Origin: Melioribacteraceae bacterium
Lineage (GTDB): Bacteria; Bacteroidota; Ignavibacteria; Ignavibacteriales; Melioribacteraceae
Direction: 5' to 3'
Assembly (NCBI GenBank): GCA_015486905.1
Contig: WFQV01000184.1
Coordinates: 1 to 31,672, forward strand
Length of the DNA stretch: 31,672 bases
Below are positions 25,378 through 31,672 of this stretch, piece by piece (positions within the stretch are counted from its first letter, which is position 1; each line of letters begins with the position of its first letter). The notes under the pieces were generated by a model, which was not told the origin of the DNA, did not search any database, and was given only the letters and a program-made list of their open reading frames with translations. Position numbers and translations under genes: made by a program.

Positions 25378-25917
25378 ATGGTTTACAAAAAATTATTAAA
25401 CACAATTAAGGAAAGACTGGACACAATGGCTACTGAGTGGCTGAGCGAAGTTAGAAAGAACGAATATTTTAAGACTTACCAAAAATTAGAGGACGAAGTA
25501 ATTAGAAAAAGAGGAGGAATACTTTACGCACAATTGGCGCAATGGCTGCAATCGGGGGGTGATTTCAAGAAGAGTGAAGAATATTTTTTCAACTTGGGTG
25601 CCGAAAGATACGAAGAAGGTTTTCCCCTCACGGAGGTTCACCTTGCTCTTTATGTAACGAAAAAAATCTTTTGGAGAAATATCGACTGGCGGGAAACAAT
25701 AACCGGCAGTTTCCAAACAGAACACGCACAGGAAATCATGGGAGTTTTGAACGATTATTTCGACTTAGGAAATTTTTACGTAACGAGAGGTTACTTCCAA
25801 ACTTTACTCAAGCACATAGGTGACGAAAAATGTTTGAAAAAAGATGAAATTGAAAAACTCCTTTGCAAAGGCAATTTGACGATTAACCTTTGGGGTAAAG
25901 AAAATTTTAATCTTTAA
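25378..25917 (+). CDS. Stand-alone RsbRD_N-like domain protein, first of a tandem pair
   Basis: 179 residues, all helical in character. The pattern WLSEVRKNEYFKTYQKL, then LAQWLQSG, then GAERYEEGFPLTEVHLALY..KKIFW matches the N-terminal domain of RsbRD-type co-antagonists of RsbT, which act in partner-switching stress signalling. The STAS domain that normally follows is absent. Most of the length is shared with the next gene, clearly a paralogue by duplication. GGGAGAG lies before the ATG. No RsbT, STAS or sigma-factor gene is in the window, so I only name the domain and leave the role open. The family call is from memory of the motif. Confidence 0.7.
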   Translation: MVYKKLLNTIKERLDTMATEWLSEVRKNEYFKTYQKLEDEVIRKRGGILYAQLAQWLQSGGDFKKSEEYFFNLGAERYEEGFPLTEVHLALYVTKKIFWRNIDWRETITGSFQTEHAQEIMGVLNDYFDLGNFYVTRGYFQTLLKHIGDEKCLKKDEIEKLLCKGNLTINLWGKENFNL

Positions 25918-25949
25918 CAAATACATTATTAACAATTAAAGGAGGCAGC

Positions 25950-26522
25950 ATGGTTTACGAAAGTCTAATTTCGATTAGTGAAGAGTACCATCTTCAAATG
26001 GCGCAAGCCTGGTTTGAGGAAGTCAAAAAGAACAGTTACCTCCGGACTTACAATTCACTTTCCGACCCGCAGCTTTTGGAAAGGGGAAAAATCCTTTTCG
26101 AAAATTTTCTTAAGTGGCTTCAGACCGGAGCGGACAATTCGGAAATCAGAGAATATTTTGTGGCTCTTGGCAAAGAAAGATGTCTCGAAGGTTTCCCGCT
26201 AAGCGAGGTTAATTACGCCCTTTACCTTGAGAAAAAAGTACTTTGGCACTTTGTTGCGTTTAAGGACAAATCGCAAGGCAAGCTAACCCCGACCGATGTT
26301 GTAGAGTTTACATCCGTTATTAGCGGTTATTTTGACATGGGGAATTTTTTCATTATCCGCGGTTTCTCGGAAGCATTTGCTAAAAAATTAATTGAAGGCG
26401 GAAAGTTCTCGGAAAGCGAACTAAAAGAATTTTTAAATGGGATGTTAATCAAAGAAGCCGAGACGGAACTGCCTAAAGATTTGTATATGGAAACTTTGGA
26501 CTTGAGTAATTTTTTAAATTGA
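25950..26522 (+). CDS. Stand-alone RsbRD_N-like domain protein, second of a tandem pair
   Basis: 190 residues, paralogous to the gene 32 bp upstream. The shared segments are MVY, W..EV.KN.Y..TY, KWLQTG, ERCLEGFPLSEVNYALY..KKVLW and YFDMGNFFIIRGF. AAAGGAGGCAGC before the ATG is the strongest ribosome-binding site in this part of the window, so the second protein is probably made in larger amounts. The C-terminal 30 residues (KEAETELPKDLYMETLDLS) are unlike the first paralogue and acidic. No catalytic or DNA-binding motif is visible. Confidence 0.7.
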   Translation: MVYESLISISEEYHLQMAQAWFEEVKKNSYLRTYNSLSDPQLLERGKILFENFLKWLQTGADNSEIREYFVALGKERCLEGFPLSEVNYALYLEKKVLWHFVAFKDKSQGKLTPTDVVEFTSVISGYFDMGNFFIIRGFSEAFAKKLIEGGKFSESELKEFLNGMLIKEAETELPKDLYMETLDLSNFLN

Positions 26523-26569
26523 AATTTAAAAGGCAAATTAAAAACAACGCTTAGGCAAAGCAGTTAGAA

Positions 26570-27067
26570 TTATTTTTTGTGCTTCTTCGGAAATTCGAAG
26601 GAAACGGTTTTTCCGTTTCCCATTTCAATTTCCGCCCAAGTCTGCACGGGAAATTCAACTTCCACAACACCGGTAGTAGGTACGTTGTCAATTCTTTTGT
26701 CGCCAAGTAAATTAACAATTGTTGTTAAATCCGGATTGTGTCCGAAAATCATTACACAGTTTAAACTTTCATCTAAATTGTTAATTAGTTCCAAATAAGA
26801 ACCGGCGGAAGAATCGTAAAGTTTTTCCGAGCATTCGATTTTTTCTAACGGGTATTCCAAACCTTCGGCAAAGGTTCTTGCGGTAAAATAAGCCCTCAAA
26901 GCGGGACTAGAAATTATTAAATCCGGTTTAATATTTTTTTGGTTCAATAGATTAGCCATAAAAGGTGCATCGTGCTTTCCCCTTTTATTCAAGGGTCTTT
27001 CGAAATCGCTTAGTTCGCTGTATCCCCAATCCGATTTTGCATGGCGGACAAAATAAATCCTTCTCAT
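26570..27067 (-). CDS. sixA: SixA-type histidine phosphatase
   Basis: About 165 residues of the histidine-phosphatase superfamily. The phospho-accepting His is in YFVRHAKSDW, the second His in FGHNPDL, and the Arg-rich ISSPALRAYFTA loop is present. SixA removes phosphate from phosphohistidine on phosphorelay or PTS proteins. The start is ATG 27067 (RRIYFVRHAK), not the TTG two codons before it. It follows hisS by 24 bp in one operon that also starts with ptsN. In E. coli SixA acts on the nitrogen PTS, so the shared operon with ptsN is suggestive. Confidence 0.85.
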   Translation of the reverse strand: MRRIYFVRHAKSDWGYSELSDFERPLNKRGKHDAPFMANLLNQKNIKPDLIISSPALRAYFTARTFAEGLEYPLEKIECSEKLYDSSAGSYLELINNLDESLNCVMIFGHNPDLTTIVNLLGDKRIDNVPTTGVVEVEFPVQTWAEIEMGNGKTVSFEFPKKHKK

Positions 27068-27091
27068 TTTCAAATAGTCCGGTAAAAAAAA

Positions 27092-28351
27092 TTATTTTGA
27101 GATTTTGGTTAAAACTACTTCAGGATTTGCAAGAGAAACATTTTGCTGGCTGCCGTCAGTCATATTTTTAAGCACAACTTCGTTCCTTTGGAATTCTTCA
27201 CCGCCGAGAATCAAAGCGTACTCCGCACTAATTCTGTTGGCTTCACGCATTTGAGCTTTTACACTACGATTCAAATAATCAAGTTCTGTTTTAATTCCTT
27301 TTTTGCGGAAGAAAAGAGCAAGCTCGAAAGCTTTGTTTTTTAATTCCTTTTCAAGCCGGATAATATAAAGTTTTACATTTCCCTGCTTGCCCAATTCAAT
27401 ACCTTCGTTTTTGCAGGCTAATAAAATTCTCTCCATTCCGGCGGCAAATCCTACTCCCGGAGTTGCCGTCCCACCCAATTGTTCTGCAAGTAAGTCGTAA
27501 CGCCCGCCGCCGCAAAGAGCATTTTGAGAGCCGACACTACCGCTGATTATTTCGAAAGTGGTGTGGGTGTAATAGTCAAGACCGCGGACTAATTTTGAAT
27601 CGATTTCAAATTTAACACCCGCTTCCTTCAGTAAAGTTTTTACCTCTTCAAACAAACTCAAACTTTCCTCACCGAGATAATCGAGCAGTTTTGGAGCTTC
27701 TTCAACTATTGCTTGGTCTCTTTCGTCCTTGCTGTCGAAGATACGAAGAACGTTTTTTTCAAATCGTATTTTGCTTGTCTCCGAAAGATTTGTAAAATTA
27801 GGCTTTAAATATTCGCGGAGAATTTCCCTGTAATTTTCCCTTTCAGCGGGTGTACCGAGAGAATTTATTTTAACACTAAGATTTTTAAGTCCGAGCGTTT
27901 GTAATATTTCGTTAGCAAGAATAATCATTTCCACATCAAGTACAGGGCTGCCGGAACCAATTGCTTCGGCACCGAACTGGTGGAACTGTCGAAGCCTTCC
28001 CGCTTGTGGTCTCTCCTGGCGGAACATCGGAGAAATGTAGTAAAGTTTATTCAAATTAAATTTCTTACCGAGGGAATGTTCAATGAACGCGCGTACGACG
28101 GAAGCAGTCATCTCGGGGCGAAGCGTAATGCTTAAACCGCTTTTATCTGTAAACGTGTACATTTCCTTTGAAACGATGTCCGTCTCTTCGCCGATACTAC
28201 GTGAGAACAAACGCGTCTCTTCGAAAACAGGCGTGCGTATTTCGGAATAGTTGAAATTTTCAAATACGTTGCGAACCGTCTCTTCCAGCTCATGCCAAGG
28301 GGTAATGCCTTCGTAAAATAAATCCTTTGCGCCCTTAATAGCTTTAATCAT
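27092..28351 (-). CDS. hisS: Histidine-tRNA ligase
   Basis: 419 residues, a class II aminoacyl-tRNA synthetase charging tRNA-His. The N-terminus IKAIKGAKDLF, the class II motif-2 region FRQERPQAGRLRQFHQFG, and the histidine-specific LVRGLDYYTHTTFEI are intact. Motif 3 lies in GVGFAAGMERIL. A C-terminal anticodon-binding domain (about 325-419) follows. Length and order are canonical. ptsN ends 6 bp upstream and sixA starts 24 bp downstream. Confidence 0.97.
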   Translation of the reverse strand: MIKAIKGAKDLFYEGITPWHELEETVRNVFENFNYSEIRTPVFEETRLFSRSIGEETDIVSKEMYTFTDKSGLSITLRPEMTASVVRAFIEHSLGKKFNLNKLYYISPMFRQERPQAGRLRQFHQFGAEAIGSGSPVLDVEMIILANEILQTLGLKNLSVKINSLGTPAERENYREILREYLKPNFTNLSETSKIRFEKNVLRIFDSKDERDQAIVEEAPKLLDYLGEESLSLFEEVKTLLKEAGVKFEIDSKLVRGLDYYTHTTFEIISGSVGSQNALCGGGRYDLLAEQLGGTATPGVGFAAGMERILLACKNEGIELGKQGNVKLYIIRLEKELKNKAFELALFFRKKGIKTELDYLNRSVKAQMREANRISAEYALILGGEEFQRNEVVLKNMTDGSQQNVSLANPEVVLTKISK

Positions 28352-28357
28352 CTGAAA

Positions 28358-28828
28358 TTATTCCGCAGTTAATTTTTTTTCTTCGTCACAAATAATCTTT
28401 AATATTTCCTCACTGTTCTTCGCTTCCGCAAGCGCTCGCCGGAAATCTTCTTTATTCATCATCCTTGAAATTCTGCTTAAAAGTCGAATGTGAGGACCCA
28501 CCATGTTTTCACGTGCAATAATCAAAAATACTAAATTTACAGGTTGCCCGTCTAACGATTCGTAACTAATCGGTTTATCCGATTTACCGAATGCAACGAC
28601 GATTTCTTTAACTGCATTAGTTTTTGCATGTGGAATTGCAAAGCCTTTACCAACACCGGTTGACATTATTTTTTCCCTCTCCAAAACGGCTTTCCTTACC
28701 ATATTAACATCGGTTACATCGTTGCTGTCTTTAAATAGGTCAATCAACTCGTTAATCACACCTTCTTTATCATCGGCTTTCAACGAAGAAATAATTCTTT
28801 CCGGACTTAACAAATCACAAATTTTCAT
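28358..28828 (-). CDS. ptsN: PTS IIA-like nitrogen-regulatory protein (PtsN family)
   Basis: 156 residues of the EIIA fructose/nitrogen fold. The phosphorylation site is H67 in GKGFAIPHAKT, and the domain runs ISSLKADDKEGVINELIDLF to RALAEAKNSEEIL. PtsN relays phosphate from PEP and regulates metabolism rather than sugar uptake. It is the first gene of ptsN-hisS-sixA. The repeat island begins upstream of it. Confidence 0.9.
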   Translation of the reverse strand: MKICDLLSPERIISSLKADDKEGVINELIDLFKDSNDVTDVNMVRKAVLEREKIMSTGVGKGFAIPHAKTNAVKEIVVAFGKSDKPISYESLDGQPVNLVFLIIARENMVGPHIRLLSRISRMMNKEDFRRALAEAKNSEEILKIICDEEKKLTAE

Positions 28829-28979
28829 TTCTCTGCTTAATTTTAATTTAAAATATTCAATCTTAATAATTTAATAAAGCCAATTGATTATAGCAATGTT
28901 CAGGATGGGAATCTACGACATTACGAACACATTTTGAGTTAAAATTTCAGGTACAGGTCTAAAATCGGTGGCAAAAATA

Positions 28980-29103
28980 AAAAAGAAGAAACGAGAAATA
29001 AGAAATAGTTAAACGCGAGACGCCCGCCTTCGTCTGCGTTGAGCTTGCATGTCCTGCATTTGCGGGGACTACGTCGTGACAAGCAAGAGGTAAGACGCTA
29101 GAC
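28980..29103 (+). repeat. Dispersed intergenic repeat, copy 2 (inverted partner at 3214-3316)
   Basis: Matches the reverse complement of 3214-3316 across AAACGCGAGACGCCCGCC, TACGTCGTGACAAGCAAGAG and GTAAGACGCTAGAC. It has about 20 extra bases (including CATTTGCGGGG) in the middle. Confidence 0.85.
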
Positions 29104-29315
29104 AGGTCCGACTTCGTCTGCGCTATCCCGCATTTGCGAAAGACTACGGTGCGACAGGTACGACTTCCCACGCATTCTGCGGGGTCCGTGGCGACAGGTT
29201 GCATGAATGGATGTTTGGATGGATGGATTGTCCGCCTTCGCCCTCGCTGCGCTCGATCTACATCACGACAGGTCCGACTTCTACCGACAAGTCGGGATTC
29301 GTCGCGACAAGTTGA
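29101..29315 (+). repeat. Degenerate GACAGGTCCGACTTC-like units
   Basis: GACAGGTCCGACTTC occurs near 29101 and again near 29267. A variant GACAGGTACGACTTC is near 29153, and shorter GCGACAGGTTG and GCGACAAGTTG units are near 29191 and 29304. The units are spread with variable spacing, so this is a decayed cluster, not a CRISPR array. GCATTTGCG-type segments lie between them. Confidence 0.55.
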
Positions 29316-29376
29316 ATGGTAAATTGTGAATGGAATGGTGAATTAATTAACATTGACGTTGAATTCAGTCGAATTG

Positions 29377-29396
29377 CCGTTTGCTTCAGCAAACGG
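29377..29396. repeat. Perfect hairpin CCGTTTGC/GCAAACGG
   Basis: 8-bp stem with loop TTCA, the first of a run of REP-like hairpins. Confidence 0.7.
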
Positions 29397-29402
29397 TGAG
29401 AA

Positions 29403-29473
29403 GAGAAAAGTGGAATGAATGGCTTTAGCCACATTTCTCTTTCATTCGGTGTTAGAACAATGAGGCTAAAGCC
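29403..29473. repeat. REP-like nested inverted repeats
   Basis: GAGAAAAGTGG pairs with CCACATTTCTC (one mismatch) around AATGAATGGCTTTAG. GGCTTTAGCC at 29421-29430 is also repeated in inverted form as GGCTAAAGCC at 29464-29473. The pattern resembles REP or stem-loop elements, but no REP transposase is in the window. Confidence 0.55.
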
Positions 29474-29498
29474 CTGTGAAGCTTGTTGTCTTTTTCAA

Positions 29499-29518
29499 CC
29501 GTCGGATAAATCCGACGG
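29499..29518. repeat. Perfect hairpin CCGTCGGA/TCCGACGG
   Basis: 8-bp stem with loop TAAA, in the same REP-like run as the preceding hairpins. Confidence 0.7.
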
Positions 29519-29857
29519 CAATGCCGGATAGAACCCAAGGGAATGAGGATTTTTTCACTGTCATTTCAACTGAACGAAGCGTGGTCAGTTCTGCCTTAGC
29601 GTACTCCATAACCTTCTTCATCAATGAACATCCATTTATCCATTTGTCCACTCATCCAAAATGCCGTCGGGAGACGGGGAGTTGAAAAATTTGAACTTTT
29701 AACTACGCCAAACATTTCAATAGATTGCTTCACTTCGATACCTTCGGCATCGTTTTTGTTTTTCAAAATTTTCTTCTAAAAGCATTCTCACACTTTAGGA
29801 TTGGACGTTTTTCAAACCTATTCTCCCTTTCCCGGGTTGTCCAGAAAGTCTTAAATT

Positions 29858-29998
29858 GTCACTTCGACTCCGCCTTGGCGGGGACCTGTCCCGCCATAGA
29901 CGGGGAGAAATCTTTTGAACATGCCTGCCTCGCCTACATGCAGGGTTCGCTATGTTTTCAAAGATTTCTCACCCTGATAAATCGGTGTTCGAAATGAC
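29858..29998. repeat. 140-bp inverted-repeat (MITE-like) element
   Basis: The outer arms GTCACTTCGA and TCGAAATGAC are inverted with one mismatch. The inner arms GAGAAATCTTTTGAACAT (29905-29922) and ATGTTTTCAAAGATTTCTC (29952-29970) are inverted with small differences. A half-copy of the outer arm (TGTCATTTCAACTGAACGA) occurs near 29559. Elements of this GTCATTTCGA...GAGAAATC type are familiar from many bacterial genomes. No transposase lies inside. Confidence 0.75.
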
Positions 29999-30050
29999 GG
30001 GCTTACTTTTTAAACTACCCCAAAGGGTGGGCTGGGAAAAATAGTGAATT

Positions 30051-30506
30051 TTATTTCTTCTTGAACAATACAATTTTGTTCGTATCTGTCTTTTTTAATT
30101 TGTCGTACGAGCGCATCCCCGCTATTCCGAGCATACCGGTAATTAAAGTGTAAAGGAGTGTGTAATCAAGAGGCTTGGGAGGATTTTTAATTCCCGGAAT
30201 CCACAGCAAAAGCGGGTAAAGAACAAATTGGTAAAGTAGTGCAAATGCGCCTACCCAACCTATTGCCGGGCGCCAGCCTGCAATGAAAAGATTACCCGTC
30301 CTTGCCTCTTCCTTGTTTACTTCAGTTTGTGCAACGTTTTGATCGGAAAGCAATTGCGCTTCTTTGTAGTCGTATTCACGTTCGGCTTTGTAATGCTCAA
30401 GTTGTTTTTCGAGACGTTCCTCGTCGGATGTAAAAAGATTATCAACAGCGTCTCCGACGGCTTTTACAAGATTTCCCCCACCGAGTAGTGTTTCCCAAAT
30501 ACTCAT
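30051..30506 (-). CDS. Phage-type holin, three-TM GTA-holin family
   Basis: 151 residues. A charged N-terminal half with a coiled-coil-like stretch (about 28-68) leads to FIAGWRPAIGWV (74-85). Two or three membrane segments follow (about 82-104 and 115-133). The GWRPAIGW signature is characteristic of the three-TM holin family linked to gene-transfer-agent and phage lysis. The holin would permeabilise the inner membrane so that the endolysin reaches peptidoglycan. Its start overlaps the endolysin stop by four bases (ATGA), so the pair is translationally coupled. Confidence 0.85.
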   Translation of the reverse strand: MSIWETLLGGGNLVKAVGDAVDNLFTSDEERLEKQLEHYKAEREYDYKEAQLLSDQNVAQTEVNKEEARTGNLFIAGWRPAIGWVGAFALLYQFVLYPLLLWIPGIKNPPKPLDYTLLYTLITGMLGIAGMRSYDKLKKTDTNKIVLFKKK

Positions 30507-30991
30507 GCCGCTTCTCCCAATGCTCTGTTAATCCAACCTAACAAATATTTGCTTAAAGATTTGTTCTTATTACAAAGATGTGCGTAACGTGCGATTTTTG
30601 TCAAAGTAAATTCAGTTAGAAATTTTTCCGCGTCTGCTTGATTTAATGCTTTCAACGTCTGCCTGCCAATTATTCCGTCAACCGGCTGAACGCCAAGTGT
30701 CAGCTGAACCAGACGTCCGGTGGTTTTAACACCCATATTCACCGCAGTGTCAAAAATGTTTTCGGCAAGGGACTGTTCTTTAATTTCGTTACCTTGGACA
30801 CGATTCCAGTAATCCCTTTTGTAAATTTCTTTGGCTTCTTTTTCCGTAAGATTTACAATGTCCACGTTGGGATAAGCCCTTTTTGAGATGCCGTATTTTG
30901 TTAATCCGCCCAGATCATTGGGGTCGTTGGTTATTCTTGCCCCTCCCTCTTGGATTAAAGTTTTTGCCACGGCACTTTCGAAATCCGCCAT
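30503..30991 (-). CDS. Glycoside hydrolase family 108 endolysin (lysozyme)
   Basis: 162 residues. The catalytic Glu is E15 in IQEGGARITNDPNDLGGLTKYGIS, the usual GH108 opening, followed by FDTAVNMGVKTTGRLVQ and a small peptidoglycan-binding region (VDGIIGRQTLKAL). It should hydrolyse peptidoglycan. It has no signal peptide, which fits export via the adjacent holin. AGGAGGATTAA before ATG 30991 is a very strong ribosome-binding site. No other phage gene is in the window: the gene upstream in the operon is a PEBP-family protein, 14 bp away. Confidence 0.9.
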   Translation of the reverse strand: MADFESAVAKTLIQEGGARITNDPNDLGGLTKYGISKRAYPNVDIVNLTEKEAKEIYKRDYWNRVQGNEIKEQSLAENIFDTAVNMGVKTTGRLVQLTLGVQPVDGIIGRQTLKALNQADAEKFLTEFTLTKIARYAHLCNKNKSLSKYLLGWINRALGEAA

Positions 30992-31005
30992 TTAATCCTC
31001 CTTTT

Positions 31006-31551
31006 TTATTTCTTAATGTAAGTTCCTATCATCTCCGTTTCTTTAATTATTTTGCCTTCCATTGCTTTCAGCAGTTCGGCTTTTGTGGGATTCTTCAAAT
31101 CCGGTAAAACCTCTTTTAAGGCATACAGCTTAAAGAAATACCGGTGCTTTCCAATGGGTGGACAAGGACCGCCGTAGCTTGTTTTTCGCCAACTATTTAA
31201 GCCTTGTAACGTTCCTTGCGGTAGTTCATCAGCGCTGACGTTTTCTTTCAGTCCCATTACGGTCGCCGGAATATTGTACAGTACCCAATGAATCCACGTC
31301 ATTTTCGGAGCCCGCGGGTCCGGTGCGTCGGGATCGTCAACTATTAAAGCCAAACTTTTTGTGCCTTCGGGAATTCCTTTCCACGAAAGCGCCGGAGAAA
31401 TGTCTTTGCCTTGACAAGTGTAAACGGTTGTAATTTCACCGCCGTTTTCAAATGCGGGAGAAAAAATTTCGAAGCTTTCCATTTTGGAGCCTCCTTTTTG
31501 TGCAAATAGTAAAGTTGAAAAAAACAACAACGTAAGAAGATTTTTTAACAT
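31006..31551 (-). CDS. YbhB/YbcL-type phosphatidylethanolamine-binding-like protein (PEBP)
   Basis: About 181 residues with a signal peptide (LLTLLFFSTLLFA|Q). The PEBP fold motifs are intact: IVDDPDAPDPRAPKMTWIHW, YNIP and GKHRYFFKLYAL. Members bind anionic ligands; a biochemical role in bacteria is unsettled. ATG 31551 is chosen over the GTG just before it, with GGAGG at good spacing. It ends 14 bp before the endolysin, so it probably heads the lysis operon. Confidence 0.88.
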   Translation of the reverse strand: MLKNLLTLLFFSTLLFAQKGGSKMESFEIFSPAFENGGEITTVYTCQGKDISPALSWKGIPEGTKSLALIVDDPDAPDPRAPKMTWIHWVLYNIPATVMGLKENVSADELPQGTLQGLNSWRKTSYGGPCPPIGKHRYFFKLYALKEVLPDLKNPTKAELLKAMEGKIIKETEMIGTYIKK

Positions 31552-31672
31552 CACCGCCTCCGATGATTTTTATTTTTTTGTTTTGCCCTTTAATAAAAAT
31601 TGTGTTCTTAAAAATAAGAAAAAATGGTTTTCAATTTAAAGATTTTTTTTTCGATTTCAATAGGAAATAACA

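Larger units (their letters stand above)
28829..30050. other. 1.2-kb repeat island between ptsN and the lysis cassette
   Basis: No credible gene in either strand. It contains the second copy of the dispersed repeat of 3.2 kb, degenerate GACAGGTCCGACTTC-like units, short low-complexity TGGATG runs, several perfect hairpins and a 140-bp inverted-repeat element. The density of hairpins and dispersed repeats is far above the rest of the window. Individual elements are listed separately. Confidence 0.8.

Noticed and set aside
29101..29315. CRISPR array
   Set aside because: Repeat units are degenerate and spacing is irregular, with no cas genes nearby.
29725..29997. 90-residue open frame in the repeat island
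   Set aside because: It runs through the inverted-repeat element and shows no protein-like features.
30051..30991. Complete prophage
   Set aside because: Only the endolysin and holin are present. No capsid, tail, portal, integrase or replication gene is in the window.

Overview
The window looks like chromosomal DNA from a low-GC member of the Bacteroidota/Ignavibacteriota (FCB) side of the tree. This is inferred from family content and promoter style, not from a database hit. The evidence is a TonB-dependent receptor with a carboxypeptidase-regulatory-like N-terminus, a CBM9/DUF5916 outer-membrane protein, a TlpA-type thioredoxin lipoprotein, and two TAnnTTTG-type -7 promoter boxes, one with a well-spaced TTTG -33 box. 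Most of the window is ordinary housekeeping and cell-envelope genes packed in short operons. The unusual material is confined to the left end (1-973), the intergenic stretches at about 2.7-3.3 kb and 19.3-19.9 kb, a 1.2-kb repeat island at 28.8-30.05 kb, and a small phage-like lysis cassette at 30.05-31.0 kb.

Left end: positions 1-973 hold a nested tandem array. One complete GIY-YIG nuclease gene (391-696) is accompanied by the 3' end of another copy running in from outside and by two 5'-truncated copies. Each copy is fused to a tRNA-Pro-like 3' fragment, and the nuclease stop codon lies inside the D-arm of that fragment. The array abuts the 3' end of a minus-strand gene encoding only the C-terminal half of a DnaE-type DNA polymerase (984-2672). 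A 653-bp repeat-bearing gap follows, then kdsC (minus, TTG start).

Middle: a strong promoter and a leader of about 218 nt precede a 907-residue TonB-dependent receptor with its own terminator. Next come a secreted ENPP-like phosphodiesterase and an M16 peptidase pair (active plus inactive subunit). A minus-strand block then encodes (in transcription order) a small secreted protein and truA, followed by an outer-membrane barrel protein, an enoyl-CoA hydratase and an unknown membrane-anchored protein. Further right on the minus strand are a PAP2 phosphatase overlapping an AMP nucleosidase, an M24 peptidase, a lipoprotein with a TlpA-like thioredoxin domain, and a four-PAS hybrid-membrane histidine kinase with no response regulator nearby.

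Right: a DUF5916 outer-membrane protein is translationally coupled to an archease (no rtcB in view). Divergent from it are two tandem paralogues resembling stand-alone RsbRD_N domains. Then come ptsN, hisS and sixA (minus), the repeat island, and a minus-strand operon of a PEBP-family protein, a GH108 endolysin and a GTA-type three-TM holin. Several intergenic repeats recur within the window. The most notable is a ~100-bp sequence at 3214-3316 that reappears inverted at 28980-29103.
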